This document shows, one piece after another, positions 9,201 through 17,378 of a stretch of 64,000 bases of DNA (position 1 is the stretch's first letter; each line of letters starts with the position of its first letter). The notes beneath the pieces were generated by a model. The model was not told the origin of the DNA and ran no database searches. It saw only the letters and a program-made list of their open reading frames with translations. The position numbers were made by a program, and so were the translations under genes. This DNA is from Bacillota bacterium (lineage in GTDB: Bacteria > Bacillota > Clostridia > Lachnospirales > Lachnospiraceae), in the NCBI GenBank assembly GCA_023437365.1, contig JAEZGK010000015.1, positions 186,001-250,000 on the forward strand, in the 5' to 3' direction.

Positions 9201-9246
9201 GTAAAGGATGTTAAGATTGATAATCTGGGTCAGTCTGTCCCACAGA

Positions 9247-11283
9247 TCAATGACTATAGCCCGGCAGCTGATTGACCGGTGCTTGGCAGCTATGATTTTC
9301 ACAGATATAGTAGGTGGTACGGTCATTGATCATTTTGTAATCCTTAAGGTACTCGACTACCCTCTGAAGCTCGGGGGAATTTTTCTCGGTCTGTACAAGA
9401 ACATTCGTATTTGGCTCAAAGTGCTCCGCCAGATAATCATAAAGCTCACGGCAGTCCTCTTTGTCCTGCACGATGCATACAATTTCCTTGGAAGGATATA
9501 AGGCGAGAAGAAAGGCTGCCATAGAGAAGCTATGACCGATCGGATAATCCTTCACCTGCCCTGCCAAAAAGCGAAGCTGCTTGCCGGAGTACTCGAGCAG
9601 CCAGTCCTTGGTGGTGAGATTGGCCAGGCGCTTCAGAGCATAACCTGCCATAGAATTGCCGGAAGGCAGGGCTCCGTCATATACCTCCTTGGGGCGGTAG
9701 ATTAATTGTTCCGAGTCCTTGGCATTTAGGAAGAAGCCACCATATTTATCATCCCAGAACAGCTCCAGCATCTGTCCGGCAAGACGGACGGCGCGTTTGA
9801 TATATTTCATATCAAAGGTGACATCATATAAGGACAGCAGAGCCATACAATAATAAGCATAATCATCCAGATGGCCATAGTGGGCTGCACTCCCGTCCCG
9901 ATATCTTACATAAAGGCGACCTGTTTCATCGGTCAGGCGGGTATTCAGAAAATCCTCCGCCAGTCTGGCTGTATCTGCATACTCCTTTTTAGAAAATACT
10001 TTGGCAGCAGTTGCATAAGCAGTGATCATCAGCGCATTCCAGGAGGTAAGTATCTTGTCATCCTTATGAATGCTTCTGCGATTTAGGCGGTAGTCATACA
10101 AGGTGGCACATAATCTTACCACCTTCTCATTATCTGATTTCAACTCGGTTGACTTAATCAGATTGGGGATGGAAAAGCCTTCGAAATTCCCCTCTTTGGT
10201 GATATCAAAGTACTCACAGAAGAAGGTGCCATCCTCCGGTCCTAGAACCTCTTTGATCTCCTCCGGAGTAAAGAGATAGAATTTGCCCTCCACACCTTCA
10301 CTGTCTGCATCCTGGGCAGAATAAAAGCCACCCTCCTTATCGGTCATTTCTCTGCTGACATATTCGAGAATCTGCTCGGCGACCATCTTGTAGACAGGCT
10401 TTTTGGTGATTTGGTAAGCCTCGGAATAAGTAATGGCAAGCATTGCATTATCATAGAGCATTTTCTCAAAATGAGGAACCAACCACTTGGCATCGGTTGA
10501 ATAGCGGGCAAAACCATAACCGATATGGTCATAGATGCCGCCTCGGTACATATGCATCAGGGTATTCTCTACCATGAATAGTGCCTTTTCATCCGACTCC
10601 AGAGTGGCATAACGGAGCAGGAACATCAGCTTATGTGGTGACGGAAACTTTGGCTCGTTGCCGAAGCCGCCATAATCGTGATCAAAATTTTGGTTCAATT
10701 GGGTTACTGCAATATCTACGATATCCTTGGTAACCGGAGCGCTGTCGGAGGAAGCCTCGAACTCTCGCTTCATGATATCCGCCAGCTGATCGCCGGTACG
10801 CAGAATGGAAGAAGGGTTCTTAGTCCATTTCAGAGCTATCTGATCCAATAGCTCCACCAATCCAAGTATTCCATACTGAGTATGCTTTGGAAGATAGGTT
10901 GCTGCATAGAAGGGCTTCTGTTGTGGCGTCATCAGAATGGTCAGCGGCCATCCGCCGTGTCCGGTCGTGGCCTGGCAGGTGTTCATATAGACGGTATCGA
11001 TATCCGGGCGCTCCTCCTTATCCACCTTGATGCTGATAAAGGATTCATTTAAAATAGCTGCAACCTCCGAATCTTCAAAGGACTCATGTGCCATCACATG
11101 GCACCAATGACAAGTGCTATAACCGATAGAAAGGAAGATGGGCTTATTCTCCTTCTTGGCCTTCTCAAAGGCTTCTTCTCCCCAAGGAAACCAGTTCACG
11201 GGATTATAAGCGTGTTGCAGTAGATAAGGCGATTTTTCGTGTATTAATCTATTGGGTACTTTATTCTTAACAGTAGTATTCAT
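9247..11283 (-). CDS. YyaL-like protein, thioredoxin-like N-terminus (DUF255)
   Basis: Cytosolic protein of 678 residues from the YyaL/spermatogenesis-associated-20 family, whose biochemical role is not established. The N-terminal thioredoxin-like domain opens with PYLLQHAYNPVNWFPWG and has the motif STCHWCHVMAHESF, giving Cys58 and Cys61. The remainder is an alpha/alpha-barrel-like region (PHFEKMLYDNAML, YSAQDADSEG) resembling sugar epimerases. Length matches the family (about 680-690). AAGGAG lies 10 nt upstream of the ATG. It is monocistronic, convergent with the ABC permease. The redox motif suggests thiol chemistry, but no function should be assumed. Confidence 0.93.
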   Translation of the reverse strand: MNTTVKNKVPNRLIHEKSPYLLQHAYNPVNWFPWGEEAFEKAKKENKPIFLSIGYSTCHWCHVMAHESFEDSEVAAILNESFISIKVDKEERPDIDTVYMNTCQATTGHGGWPLTILMTPQQKPFYAATYLPKHTQYGILGLVELLDQIALKWTKNPSSILRTGDQLADIMKREFEASSDSAPVTKDIVDIAVTQLNQNFDHDYGGFGNEPKFPSPHKLMFLLRYATLESDEKALFMVENTLMHMYRGGIYDHIGYGFARYSTDAKWLVPHFEKMLYDNAMLAITYSEAYQITKKPVYKMVAEQILEYVSREMTDKEGGFYSAQDADSEGVEGKFYLFTPEEIKEVLGPEDGTFFCEYFDITKEGNFEGFSIPNLIKSTELKSDNEKVVRLCATLYDYRLNRRSIHKDDKILTSWNALMITAYATAAKVFSKKEYADTARLAEDFLNTRLTDETGRLYVRYRDGSAAHYGHLDDYAYYCMALLSLYDVTFDMKYIKRAVRLAGQMLELFWDDKYGGFFLNAKDSEQLIYRPKEVYDGALPSGNSMAGYALKRLANLTTKDWLLEYSGKQLRFLAGQVKDYPIGHSFSMAAFLLALYPSKEIVCIVQDKEDCRELYDYLAEHFEPNTNVLVQTEKNSPELQRVVEYLKDYKMINDRTTYYICENHSCQAPVNQLPGYSH

Positions 11284-11374
11284 TCGGCATCAACTCCTTT
11301 CATATTTAGGATAGGTTTAGTATATCCAAGTAAAAATAAAGGATACTGCAAACTTTACAGTAACCTTAATATTT

Positions 11375-11545
11375 TTACTTGAACAGGATATTCAGTGTAA
11401 TGCCATTTGCTCCAGTTCTTTTATATTCAACACATTCCAGTATAGTCTTATACAGCTCGTTCTGCATTTCATAGGTTAAATCAGGGTCGGCAATAAGTTG
11501 CTTAAATTCTGGTTTGTTCTTTGACTGCTTGCTGTACAGCTGCAT
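11375..11545 (-). CDS. Small hypothetical protein, possibly frameshifted
   Basis: An intact 56-codon ORF starts at 11545 and ends ...NGITLNILFK. It is composed like a real protein (DPDLTYEMQNELYKTILECVEY). A different frame starting at 11570 gives a very natural N-terminus (MSVTKAQINAAVQQAVKEQ) that would join this frame by loss of one A near 11511-11515, giving about 65 residues. So it is either a true small gene with a weak ribosome site (AAGG 9 nt upstream) or a one-base frameshifted gene. I do not recognise the family. It lies upstream of yyaL on the same strand. Confidence 0.4.
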   Translation of the reverse strand: MQLYSKQSKNKPEFKQLIADPDLTYEMQNELYKTILECVEYKRTGANGITLNILFK

Positions 11546-11605
11546 TTATCTGAGCCTTAGTAACAGACATATTAGTACATTTGACTCCGTATGGGTCTTA
11601 AGATA

Positions 11606-11634
11606 TTGACTTTAACTTATTGAACTACTATAAT
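11606..11634 (+). promoter_or_regulatory. Promoter for the RpiR-family regulator
   Basis: TTGACT (11606-11611), 17-bp spacer, TATAAT (11629-11634). It is near-consensus and 56 bp before the start codon. Confidence 0.75.
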
Positions 11635-11689
11635 CATTTCTTATAGGGCATGATATTTTCGTTTACAAAAGCATTGAAAGGAGAGCAAA

Positions 11690-12535
11690 ATGGGCAGTTT
11701 TCAAAGCAGAATACCTGCAAAAATGAATTCCTTTTCAAGAAATCAAACTATTGTTGCAAATTATATTATGGAGAACATGGAAAATGTTGCTTTTGATACG
11801 TTAAAGGAATTAGCAACTAAGATAAATGTCAGCACAACAACCATTATTCGTTTTGCCAGAGAATTGGGTTACTCTGGCTTCTCAGACATGCAAAAGGATA
11901 TTCAGAGAAATATTATTCACAAATCTACATTGCCCGAGAGAATACATCAGAGCAAGAATAGAAGCAGTGATCAGTTGATGAAAGACTCCTTTGAGAATGA
12001 TATTAAGAACATTCATGATACCATGGAGCTTGTATCTGATTCTGAATTAAGTAATGCAATAGATGCTATTTATAATGCCAATCAAGTATATGTACTTGGA
12101 TTGCGTAGTTCTTTTTCTATGGCTCATTATGCTACCTCAAGATTAGCTCAGATTAGGAAGAATGTTAAATTAGTTCAAGCGGTCGGTATGATTTATCCGG
12201 AGGAAGTGGTGAGTGCCGGTAAAGGTGATGTATGCCTTGCGTTTTTATTCCCCCGCTATTCTAAAACCAGTACCACCTTAATATCCTGGCTAAAGGCATA
12301 TGGCGTAAAGATTATTCTATTCACCAGTCCTAATTATTCAATGGTAGAAGGTTATGGTGATATTGTTCTTCCCTGTGCCGTTTCAGGGATATCTTTTAAG
12401 AATTCATTTGCAGCCCCTCTTTGTCTGATTAATTATATAGCAAATGCATGTGCTTCGAAGAATCCTGAAAGATCAAGAAAAACCCTGGCTCAAATTGAGG
12501 AAATTCTGAGCCAAGGCTTTTATCTCGGAATTTAA
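11690..12535 (+). CDS. RpiR/MurR-family transcriptional regulator
   Basis: Regulator of 281 residues with an N-terminal HTH_6 domain (about 1-77; LKELATKINVSTTTIIRFARELGYSGFSDMQ) and a C-terminal SIS domain (about 105-250; VLGLRSSFSMAHYATSRL). SIS domains in this family bind phosphorylated sugars or related ligands. The start has GGAG 8 nt upstream. The gene stands alone between its own near-consensus promoter and a 15-bp perfect hairpin terminator. It could act on the catabolic island to its right, but the intervening GntR gene is an equally good candidate. Ligand and targets are unknown. Confidence 0.9.
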   Translation: MGSFQSRIPAKMNSFSRNQTIVANYIMENMENVAFDTLKELATKINVSTTTIIRFARELGYSGFSDMQKDIQRNIIHKSTLPERIHQSKNRSSDQLMKDSFENDIKNIHDTMELVSDSELSNAIDAIYNANQVYVLGLRSSFSMAHYATSRLAQIRKNVKLVQAVGMIYPEEVVSAGKGDVCLAFLFPRYSKTSTTLISWLKAYGVKIILFTSPNYSMVEGYGDIVLPCAVSGISFKNSFAAPLCLINYIANACASKNPERSRKTLAQIEEILSQGFYLGI

Positions 12536-12559
12536 AATAATGATATCAAATATTTAGCA

Positions 12560-12608
12560 GAGGCTATGTAAATCCCATCCCTTTTATAGGACAGATTTAC
12601 ATAGCCTC
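12560..12608. terminator. Perfect 15-bp hairpin between convergent regulators
   Basis: GAGGCTATGTAAATC (12560-12574) pairs with GATTTACATAGCCTC (12594-12608), loop 19 nt, AT-rich flanks on both sides. It can serve both the RpiR and the GntR gene. Confidence 0.75.
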
Positions 12609-12649
12609 AATTAATTTCTTATATAAAGTTATTCCATGCTTTTCATTTC

Positions 12650-13330
12650 TTATATCCCGGTACTGCTTTGTATAATATTTCGTATTTGAATTACCGTTCT
12701 GTTCCAATGCTGTTGTATGATTAAGTCTGCGGTAAATTCATCTTTTCGTTCCATTGCAGAAATTAGCTTTTCGTGCTCTGATACAGACTCAGAAATATCG
12801 ATATTTTTTTTGAAAAACATAAATTCAAGTCGCAAAACATGGCTCATCAGTGTATCGCAAAAGCTCATAATATAGCTATTCCCTGCTATCTTAATAATAT
12901 AATCATGAAATTCTTTATCCAAATCAGTTATACCAGAAATATCTTTTCTCTCTGCTTCCTGTTGAAATCTAATATTAATAGCTTTTAATTCAGCAAAATT
13001 ACTTTGAGTCCCTTTTTCTGTTGCCATATTTACTGCTAATCGCTGTAGCGCTATCAAAGGTTTATACCACTGATCAATATTTTCAGTTTCAATTTCGGTA
13101 ACAATAGTTGCTTTTCCTGGAAAGGATTTGATTAATTTTTGCTCTTCTAATAGCTGAAACGCTTCTCTGACCGGGGTACGGCTAACGGAGAAATAATCAG
13201 CCATCTCTCCGTCTAAAAGCTTCTCTCCCGGACGTAATGTGCCTTCAATAATCCATTTCTTTATCGTTTCATATACTACTTCTTTTGCAGATGCTCTTAG
13301 CTTGTCTTCTTTTCTATCTGGTATAGGCAT
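12650..13330 (-). CDS. GntR-family regulator, FCD (FadR) subgroup
   Basis: Regulator of 226 residues. The N-terminal winged helix (about 12-80) has the GntR signature around LLDGEMADYFSVSRTPVREA, and the all-helical FCD ligand domain (about 90-215) has the expected Asp/His-rich pattern DLDKEFHDYI and SEHEKLISAM, which often bind a metal. I start it at 13330, where AGGGGGG lies 8 nt upstream, rather than at 13351. FCD regulators usually sense organic acids. It is therefore the best candidate for the operator-like sites in front of the adjacent glycerate-kinase and cyclodeaminase-like genes; this link is inference. Confidence 0.92.
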   Translation of the reverse strand: MPIPDRKEDKLRASAKEVVYETIKKWIIEGTLRPGEKLLDGEMADYFSVSRTPVREAFQLLEEQKLIKSFPGKATIVTEIETENIDQWYKPLIALQRLAVNMATEKGTQSNFAELKAINIRFQQEAERKDISGITDLDKEFHDYIIKIAGNSYIMSFCDTLMSHVLRLEFMFFKKNIDISESVSEHEKLISAMERKDEFTADLIIQQHWNRTVIQIRNIIQSSTGI

Positions 13331-13402
13331 CAAGAATACCCCCCTAATCACAAACGTTATACTGATTCAGTACGCCATGTATTTTTCTCACTAAACCTTC
13401 AT

Positions 13403-13505
13403 GCTGCATCTTCGATGCAGCTCAAAACCCGGAAGAATTAAGGAACGAGCACCATTGTGCGAGTTTCGCAGATTCTTCCCGTGTGAATTGCTTTTTAATT
13501 CACAC
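13403..13505. repeat. Four-hairpin intergenic element
   Basis: Within 103 bp there are four hairpins: GCTGCATC/GATGCAGC with a 3-nt loop (13403-13421); GGAAGAAT/ATTCTTCC (13431-13438 with 13472-13479) enclosing GCAC/GTGC; and GTGTGAATT/AATTCACAC (13481-13505). It lies upstream of the GntR gene and has no ORF of note. The rest of the 13331-13667 gap holds only AT-rich sequence. Confidence 0.6.
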
Positions 13506-13667
13506 TACTATAATTATACAGTATGGCTAAATTGTTTTCTAGTATATTCTATCATACTTTTTTGTTTTTTACATAAGGTGAAGGTATTTTAAATACCACC
13601 CTTGCAGTGCCAGGTGGAATTCACTATTTCAATCATCATACGGTAATTCTGCGAAGAAATATATATG

Positions 13668-14330
13668 TCAGAGGACAGTTACGGGAGTATCTTGTGAGGT
13701 TATCAGTGTTGCATAGGAGGTGTGATTTGCCCGGTCATGATCAGTTACATAATGAATATCGAGCATATAGGGGGATTTAATCCCATTGTGTATGAAGTTT
13801 ATATCTGATAGAATTTGATCCCATTTAGATAAATAAGCTTCCAATTCCATAAAGTGAGGTTTATCCTCAGCAATATAAATAAGAATATCTATATCACTTC
13901 CCCTTGTTGCAGTCATGTTATTCGTGCTACCAAATAAGTATATACCTTTGATTCCAAAATAAGAGCGTTGAATATTACGAGCGATTTTAACAGACATGTT
14001 ATACCGCCATTCCCATCCGTGTTGGTCAAAATAATTTGAGCTAGAATTATTAACTAATTCGTTCGAATATAGAGTGTGTTTTTTTAGTAGAGGGTATTTT
14101 ATGATAAATTGATGATAGGTTTCGTACTTTCTTTCAATTTCATTTAAGGAACTATCTTTTTTAAACAGCATTCTAGATAAACTCTTCAAATGCTCTATAT
14201 AGATCCATTGGATGATGGATGATGTAAGCTGACCTGACGGAATGCTATATAGTGCCATATCAAAAAGATATTGTTTTAGCTCACAGGAAGTCATAGGAGG
14301 TGTATGTTGATTAATAAGAGTAGAAGACAT
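13668..14330 (-). CDS. Nucleotidyltransferase-domain protein (Pol-beta fold)
   Basis: Protein of 220 residues. The central motif LFGSTNNMTATRGSDIDILIYI is the GSx(n)DxD nucleotidyltransferase signature of the MNT/aminoglycoside-nucleotidyltransferase type; only residues GS and DID are diagnostic. The N-terminal half is helical without a recognised domain. I use the ATG at 14330, with AAAGGG 10 nt upstream; two further upstream ATGs lack a site. It sits 139 bp downstream of glutamate dehydrogenase on the same strand. A substrate (drug, protein or tRNA) cannot be inferred. No partner antitoxin-like HEPN gene is visible next to it. Confidence 0.8.
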   Translation of the reverse strand: MSSTLINQHTPPMTSCELKQYLFDMALYSIPSGQLTSSIIQWIYIEHLKSLSRMLFKKDSSLNEIERKYETYHQFIIKYPLLKKHTLYSNELVNNSSSNYFDQHGWEWRYNMSVKIARNIQRSYFGIKGIYLFGSTNNMTATRGSDIDILIYIAEDKPHFMELEAYLSKWDQILSDINFIHNGIKSPYMLDIHYVTDHDRANHTSYATLITSQDTPVTVL

Positions 14331-14469
14331 AGATAAACACCCTTTCATTATACTCAAATTGAATTTATTGTATAATCTATAAGGAAAGGAGCTCCACTCC
14401 AGTAAGATAAGGAGTGGAGCTCATACATCGGAATGCCGATGTTTCTATGTAAATGTTTTGACTAGGGCT

Positions 14470-15729
14470 TTACGGCCAGATTCCTCTGGCTTTCTTGGCA
14501 TCAATAACACGTTTAATAGCGATGAGATAAGCGCCTTGCCGGAGGGAAGTGTTTTTTTCTTTTGCCATTTCACATACTGATTGGAAGGAGCGAGTCATAA
14601 TTGCTTCCAATTTGCTGTTTACATCTTCTCTTGTCCAATATAGTGACTGTATATTTTGAACCCATTCAAAATAGGATACGATAACACCGCCTGTATTTGC
14701 TAATATGTCGGGAACAATCGTAACACCTTTATTGGTCAATACCTCATCGGCCTCCATGGTAGTGGGTCCATTGGCAGCTTCTACGATAATCTTAGCTTTG
14801 ATATCATTTACGTTATCCTTATTGATTTGGTTTTCCAGAGCTGCAGGAATTAATACGGTGGTTTCTAGTTCCAGTAACTCCTTATTATTGATGACTTTTG
14901 CATCAGTAACAAAATCCTTGAGTAAATTTTTCTTGGACTTGCTGAGGTACTGATAAATACTTGGAATATCAAGACCGTTCGGATTATACAATCCGCAGGA
15001 AACATCGCTTACTGCAATGACCTTCATACCTGCTTCGTGTAATAACATTGCGGCGATGCTGCCTACATTACCCATACCTTGAACTACTAAGGAAGCCCCC
15101 TCTATCGGGATGTTTTTATAATCTAAGATACTCTTTGTTATAATACTCACACCATATCCTGTTGCTTCGTTTCTACCTAAAGAACCACCCAGAGAGATAG
15201 GCTTTCCGGTTACAACACCAGGTACTGCATGTCCTTTTAACATGCTATAGGTATCCATAATCCAGCCCATGATTTCAGGAGTTGTACCAACGTCAGGAGC
15301 GGGGATGTCCTGATCGGGTCCTATTAAAGGAGCAATTGCAGAAGTAAAACGGCGAGTAATTCTTGAGAGTTCTCCACTTGACAGCTTGGATGGATCACAA
15401 ATGATACCTCCTTTTCCTCCTCCATAGGGGATATTGACAACGGCACATTTAAAGGTCATCCATGCAGAGAGGGCCTTTACTTCATCCTCATTTACATTGT
15501 AATGATAGCGAATACCGCCTTTTGCAGGACCTCTTGAGGTAGAGTGTTGAACTCGAAAACCTTCAAATACTTTTACGGTTCCATCATCCATATTGACAGG
15601 GATAGATACCTTTAATTCTCTTTCTGGATATTTTATTGCTTCATAATCATTTTTGTCATACCCAAGCATAGTAGCTGTTTTTTCTATAATATTAAGAACT
15701 TCTGCATATGGATTATAGTCTTTTGACAT
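14470..15729 (-). CDS. gdhA: Glutamate dehydrogenase (Glu/Leu/Phe/Val family)
   Basis: Oxidative deamination of glutamate to 2-oxoglutarate, or the reverse. The 419 residues match the short hexameric class (RocG/GudB-like, about 420). Substrate-binding GPAKGGIR (Lys70) and catalytic PYGGGKGGI (Lys106) are intact, followed by GPDQDIPAPDVGT and the nucleotide motif VQGMGNVGS. In this length class NAD is the usual cofactor, but this was not derived from sequence here. The 43-bp repeat lies between this gene and the enolase-like gene upstream, so it is probably a separate unit from the island. AAGGAAGG precedes the start. Confidence 0.93.
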   Translation of the reverse strand: MSKDYNPYAEVLNIIEKTATMLGYDKNDYEAIKYPERELKVSIPVNMDDGTVKVFEGFRVQHSTSRGPAKGGIRYHYNVNEDEVKALSAWMTFKCAVVNIPYGGGKGGIICDPSKLSSGELSRITRRFTSAIAPLIGPDQDIPAPDVGTTPEIMGWIMDTYSMLKGHAVPGVVTGKPISLGGSLGRNEATGYGVSIITKSILDYKNIPIEGASLVVQGMGNVGSIAAMLLHEAGMKVIAVSDVSCGLYNPNGLDIPSIYQYLSKSKKNLLKDFVTDAKVINNKELLELETTVLIPAALENQINKDNVNDIKAKIIVEAANGPTTMEADEVLTNKGVTIVPDILANTGGVIVSYFEWVQNIQSLYWTREDVNSKLEAIMTRSFQSVCEMAKEKNTSLRQGAYLIAIKRVIDAKKARGIWP

Positions 15730-15803
15730 TATGATACCTTCCTTCTGATAGATACAATTCGAATACCTATATTTCTACAGCTTATTAAATAAAGCTGTTA
15801 TAG

Positions 15804-15846
15804 TTCATGACAAGAGAAAGTTCGCAAAGCGTACTTTCAATTGTTT
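15804..15846 (-). repeat. 43-bp inverted repeat, left copy
   Basis: Exact reverse complement of 25144-25186. It contains an internal near-palindrome, GAAAGT-T-CGC-AAA-GCG-T-ACTTTC. It lies downstream of the enolase-like gene and upstream of gdhA. Confidence 0.95.
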
Positions 15847-15908
15847 TAGAATTTTTGTTAATAAAGCTGACAAGCAGTGCGCGCCTGCTGCTATGTCAAT
15901 GTCTTGTT

Positions 15909-15949
15909 ACTCACAATCAAAATACTTGGGATACGTTGATTTTGTGAGT
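15909..15949 (-). terminator. Hairpin after the enolase-like gene
   Basis: ACTCACAATCAA (15909-15920) pairs with TTGATTTTGTGAGT (15936-15949) with a 2-nt bulge. It starts 10 nt after the stop codon. No strong T-run follows on the minus strand, so it may be an mRNA-end structure rather than a terminator. Confidence 0.45.
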
Positions 15950-15958
15950 TGATATATA

Positions 15959-17233
15959 TTAAAATTTAATAATATCCGATATGTCCGCAAGCTTGCAGCC
16001 TGGGTTTAAATCACAAGCACGCATTAAGAAATTAAGTTTTTCAATGCGCTCACCGGATTTGGGACAGCCGTTTTTAATAAAGCCAACCTGTAAACCTACG
16101 GCCAAGTCCATTACGACATCATCAATAACACCGCCTGAGCGACCGGAAGGTACTGCCAGTAAACCATGCTCTCTTGCAAAGTAATAAGTATCCAGAGCTT
16201 CCGTTATCGTTCCTACCTGATTGGGCTTAAGGATAAAACCATCAATGGAATTATTTTCATAGGCTTTTATCAGTCTTTCTTTATTCGTTACAATATAATC
16301 ATCACCCAAAAGAATTGCTCTTGTTATCTGTTCTTTGGCTTTTTTGTAGCCATCCCAGTCATTTTCGTCGAGCATATCCTCAATAAAAATGAAATTATAT
16401 TTTTCAGTAAGATGCTTCATATATGATATTAACTCATCAGAGGAGACGCGTTTCTGCTTTAAATAATAGGTGTTAGTTTTTGCATCATACATCTCGCTGG
16501 AAGCACAGTCAAAGCAGAAGCCGAACTTACCGCGATATCCACCGATATTGATTGTTTCATTAATTATATCTAATATTTCCTCGGGGTCTTCGGTGAACGC
16601 AGCATAGCCGTAAGAATTGGCCACTTCTGGAGTTTTACCTATATACTTTGTCAGAACATTTTTTAATTCGTTGAAGGTGTTAACACTAATCTCGACTGCT
16701 TCATAAATCGTCTCTGCTTTATAAGGCATTATGATAAATTCGTTAAAGGGCTGGGTCACTGTAGCATAATGTCCGCCATTTATAACATTGAAGCTGGGTA
16801 TGGGGACCGTTTTTATATTTCCTTTTGCAAGATACTCATATAAGGGTACCTTGTGAGCATTGGCAGCTGCTCTGAAGCATGCGATGGAGGTAGAGTAAAT
16901 AGCGTTTCCGCCTAGGTTTTCTTTGCGAGGTGAAGCATCCAACTCAATCATTATATTATCTAATGCACGCTGGTCGGTGACATCCTTGCCGATGAGAGCC
17001 GGAGCGATGATGCGATTCACATTATCAACTGCCTTATGAACACTAAGCCCATGGTATTCCAGAGGGTTGTTGTCTCTTAGAACATGGGATTCGTACATTC
17101 CTACAGAGGAACCGGTAGGCGCAGAGCCTCTTCCAAGAAACCCATCCTCCGTGATTACATCGACTTCAACCATGGGACGGCATTTGCAGTCGATGGTTTG
17201 TCTGGCTCGGATAGATTTAATTTTAGAAATCAT
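15959..17233 (-). CDS. Enolase-superfamily paralogue with altered active site
   Basis: Protein of 424 residues aligning end to end with enolase (about 430). Metal ligands appear kept: Asp in FDCASSE, Glu in FIEDMLDENDW, Asp in LLGDDYIVTN. The base Lys is also kept in LKPNQVGT, as is IKNGCP. However, the canonical GDEGGFAPN loop, which carries the catalytic acid Glu, reads VANSYGYAA. The SHRSGETED loop reads PSGRSGGVID, losing His and Glu, and GGSHAG reads GGHYAT. It is therefore not the housekeeping enolase; it may act on a related phospho-acid. It is 145 bp downstream of the glycerate kinase, probably one operon. The start is supported by AGGAG. Confidence 0.85.
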   Translation of the reverse strand: MISKIKSIRARQTIDCKCRPMVEVDVITEDGFLGRGSAPTGSSVGMYESHVLRDNNPLEYHGLSVHKAVDNVNRIIAPALIGKDVTDQRALDNIMIELDASPRKENLGGNAIYSTSIACFRAAANAHKVPLYEYLAKGNIKTVPIPSFNVINGGHYATVTQPFNEFIIMPYKAETIYEAVEISVNTFNELKNVLTKYIGKTPEVANSYGYAAFTEDPEEILDIINETINIGGYRGKFGFCFDCASSEMYDAKTNTYYLKQKRVSSDELISYMKHLTEKYNFIFIEDMLDENDWDGYKKAKEQITRAILLGDDYIVTNKERLIKAYENNSIDGFILKPNQVGTITEALDTYYFAREHGLLAVPSGRSGGVIDDVVMDLAVGLQVGFIKNGCPKSGERIEKLNFLMRACDLNPGCKLADISDIIKF

Positions 17234-17309
17234 TGCTAATTCTCCTTTTATTCTTACTGTTAATGATTTATATGGCTAAAATTGATCACATTGCCTTTTT
17301 AGGGAGATC

Positions 17310-17341
17310 CCTGGCAGATAGTAAGGATAGAATCTGCCAGG
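17310..17341 (-). other. Intra-operon hairpin
   Basis: CCTGGCAGAT (17310-17319) pairs perfectly with ATCTGCCAGG (17332-17341) over a 12-nt loop, between the glycerate kinase stop and the enolase-like start. There is no T-run, so an mRNA stability or processing element is more likely than a terminator. Confidence 0.55.
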
Positions 17342-17378
17342 AAAGCCATAGTGAATGGATTTATATTTCTAGCTTTAG

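Noticed and set aside
15959..17233. Annotating the enolase-like gene as housekeeping eno
   Set aside because: Catalytic acid and His positions differ from the canonical motifs.
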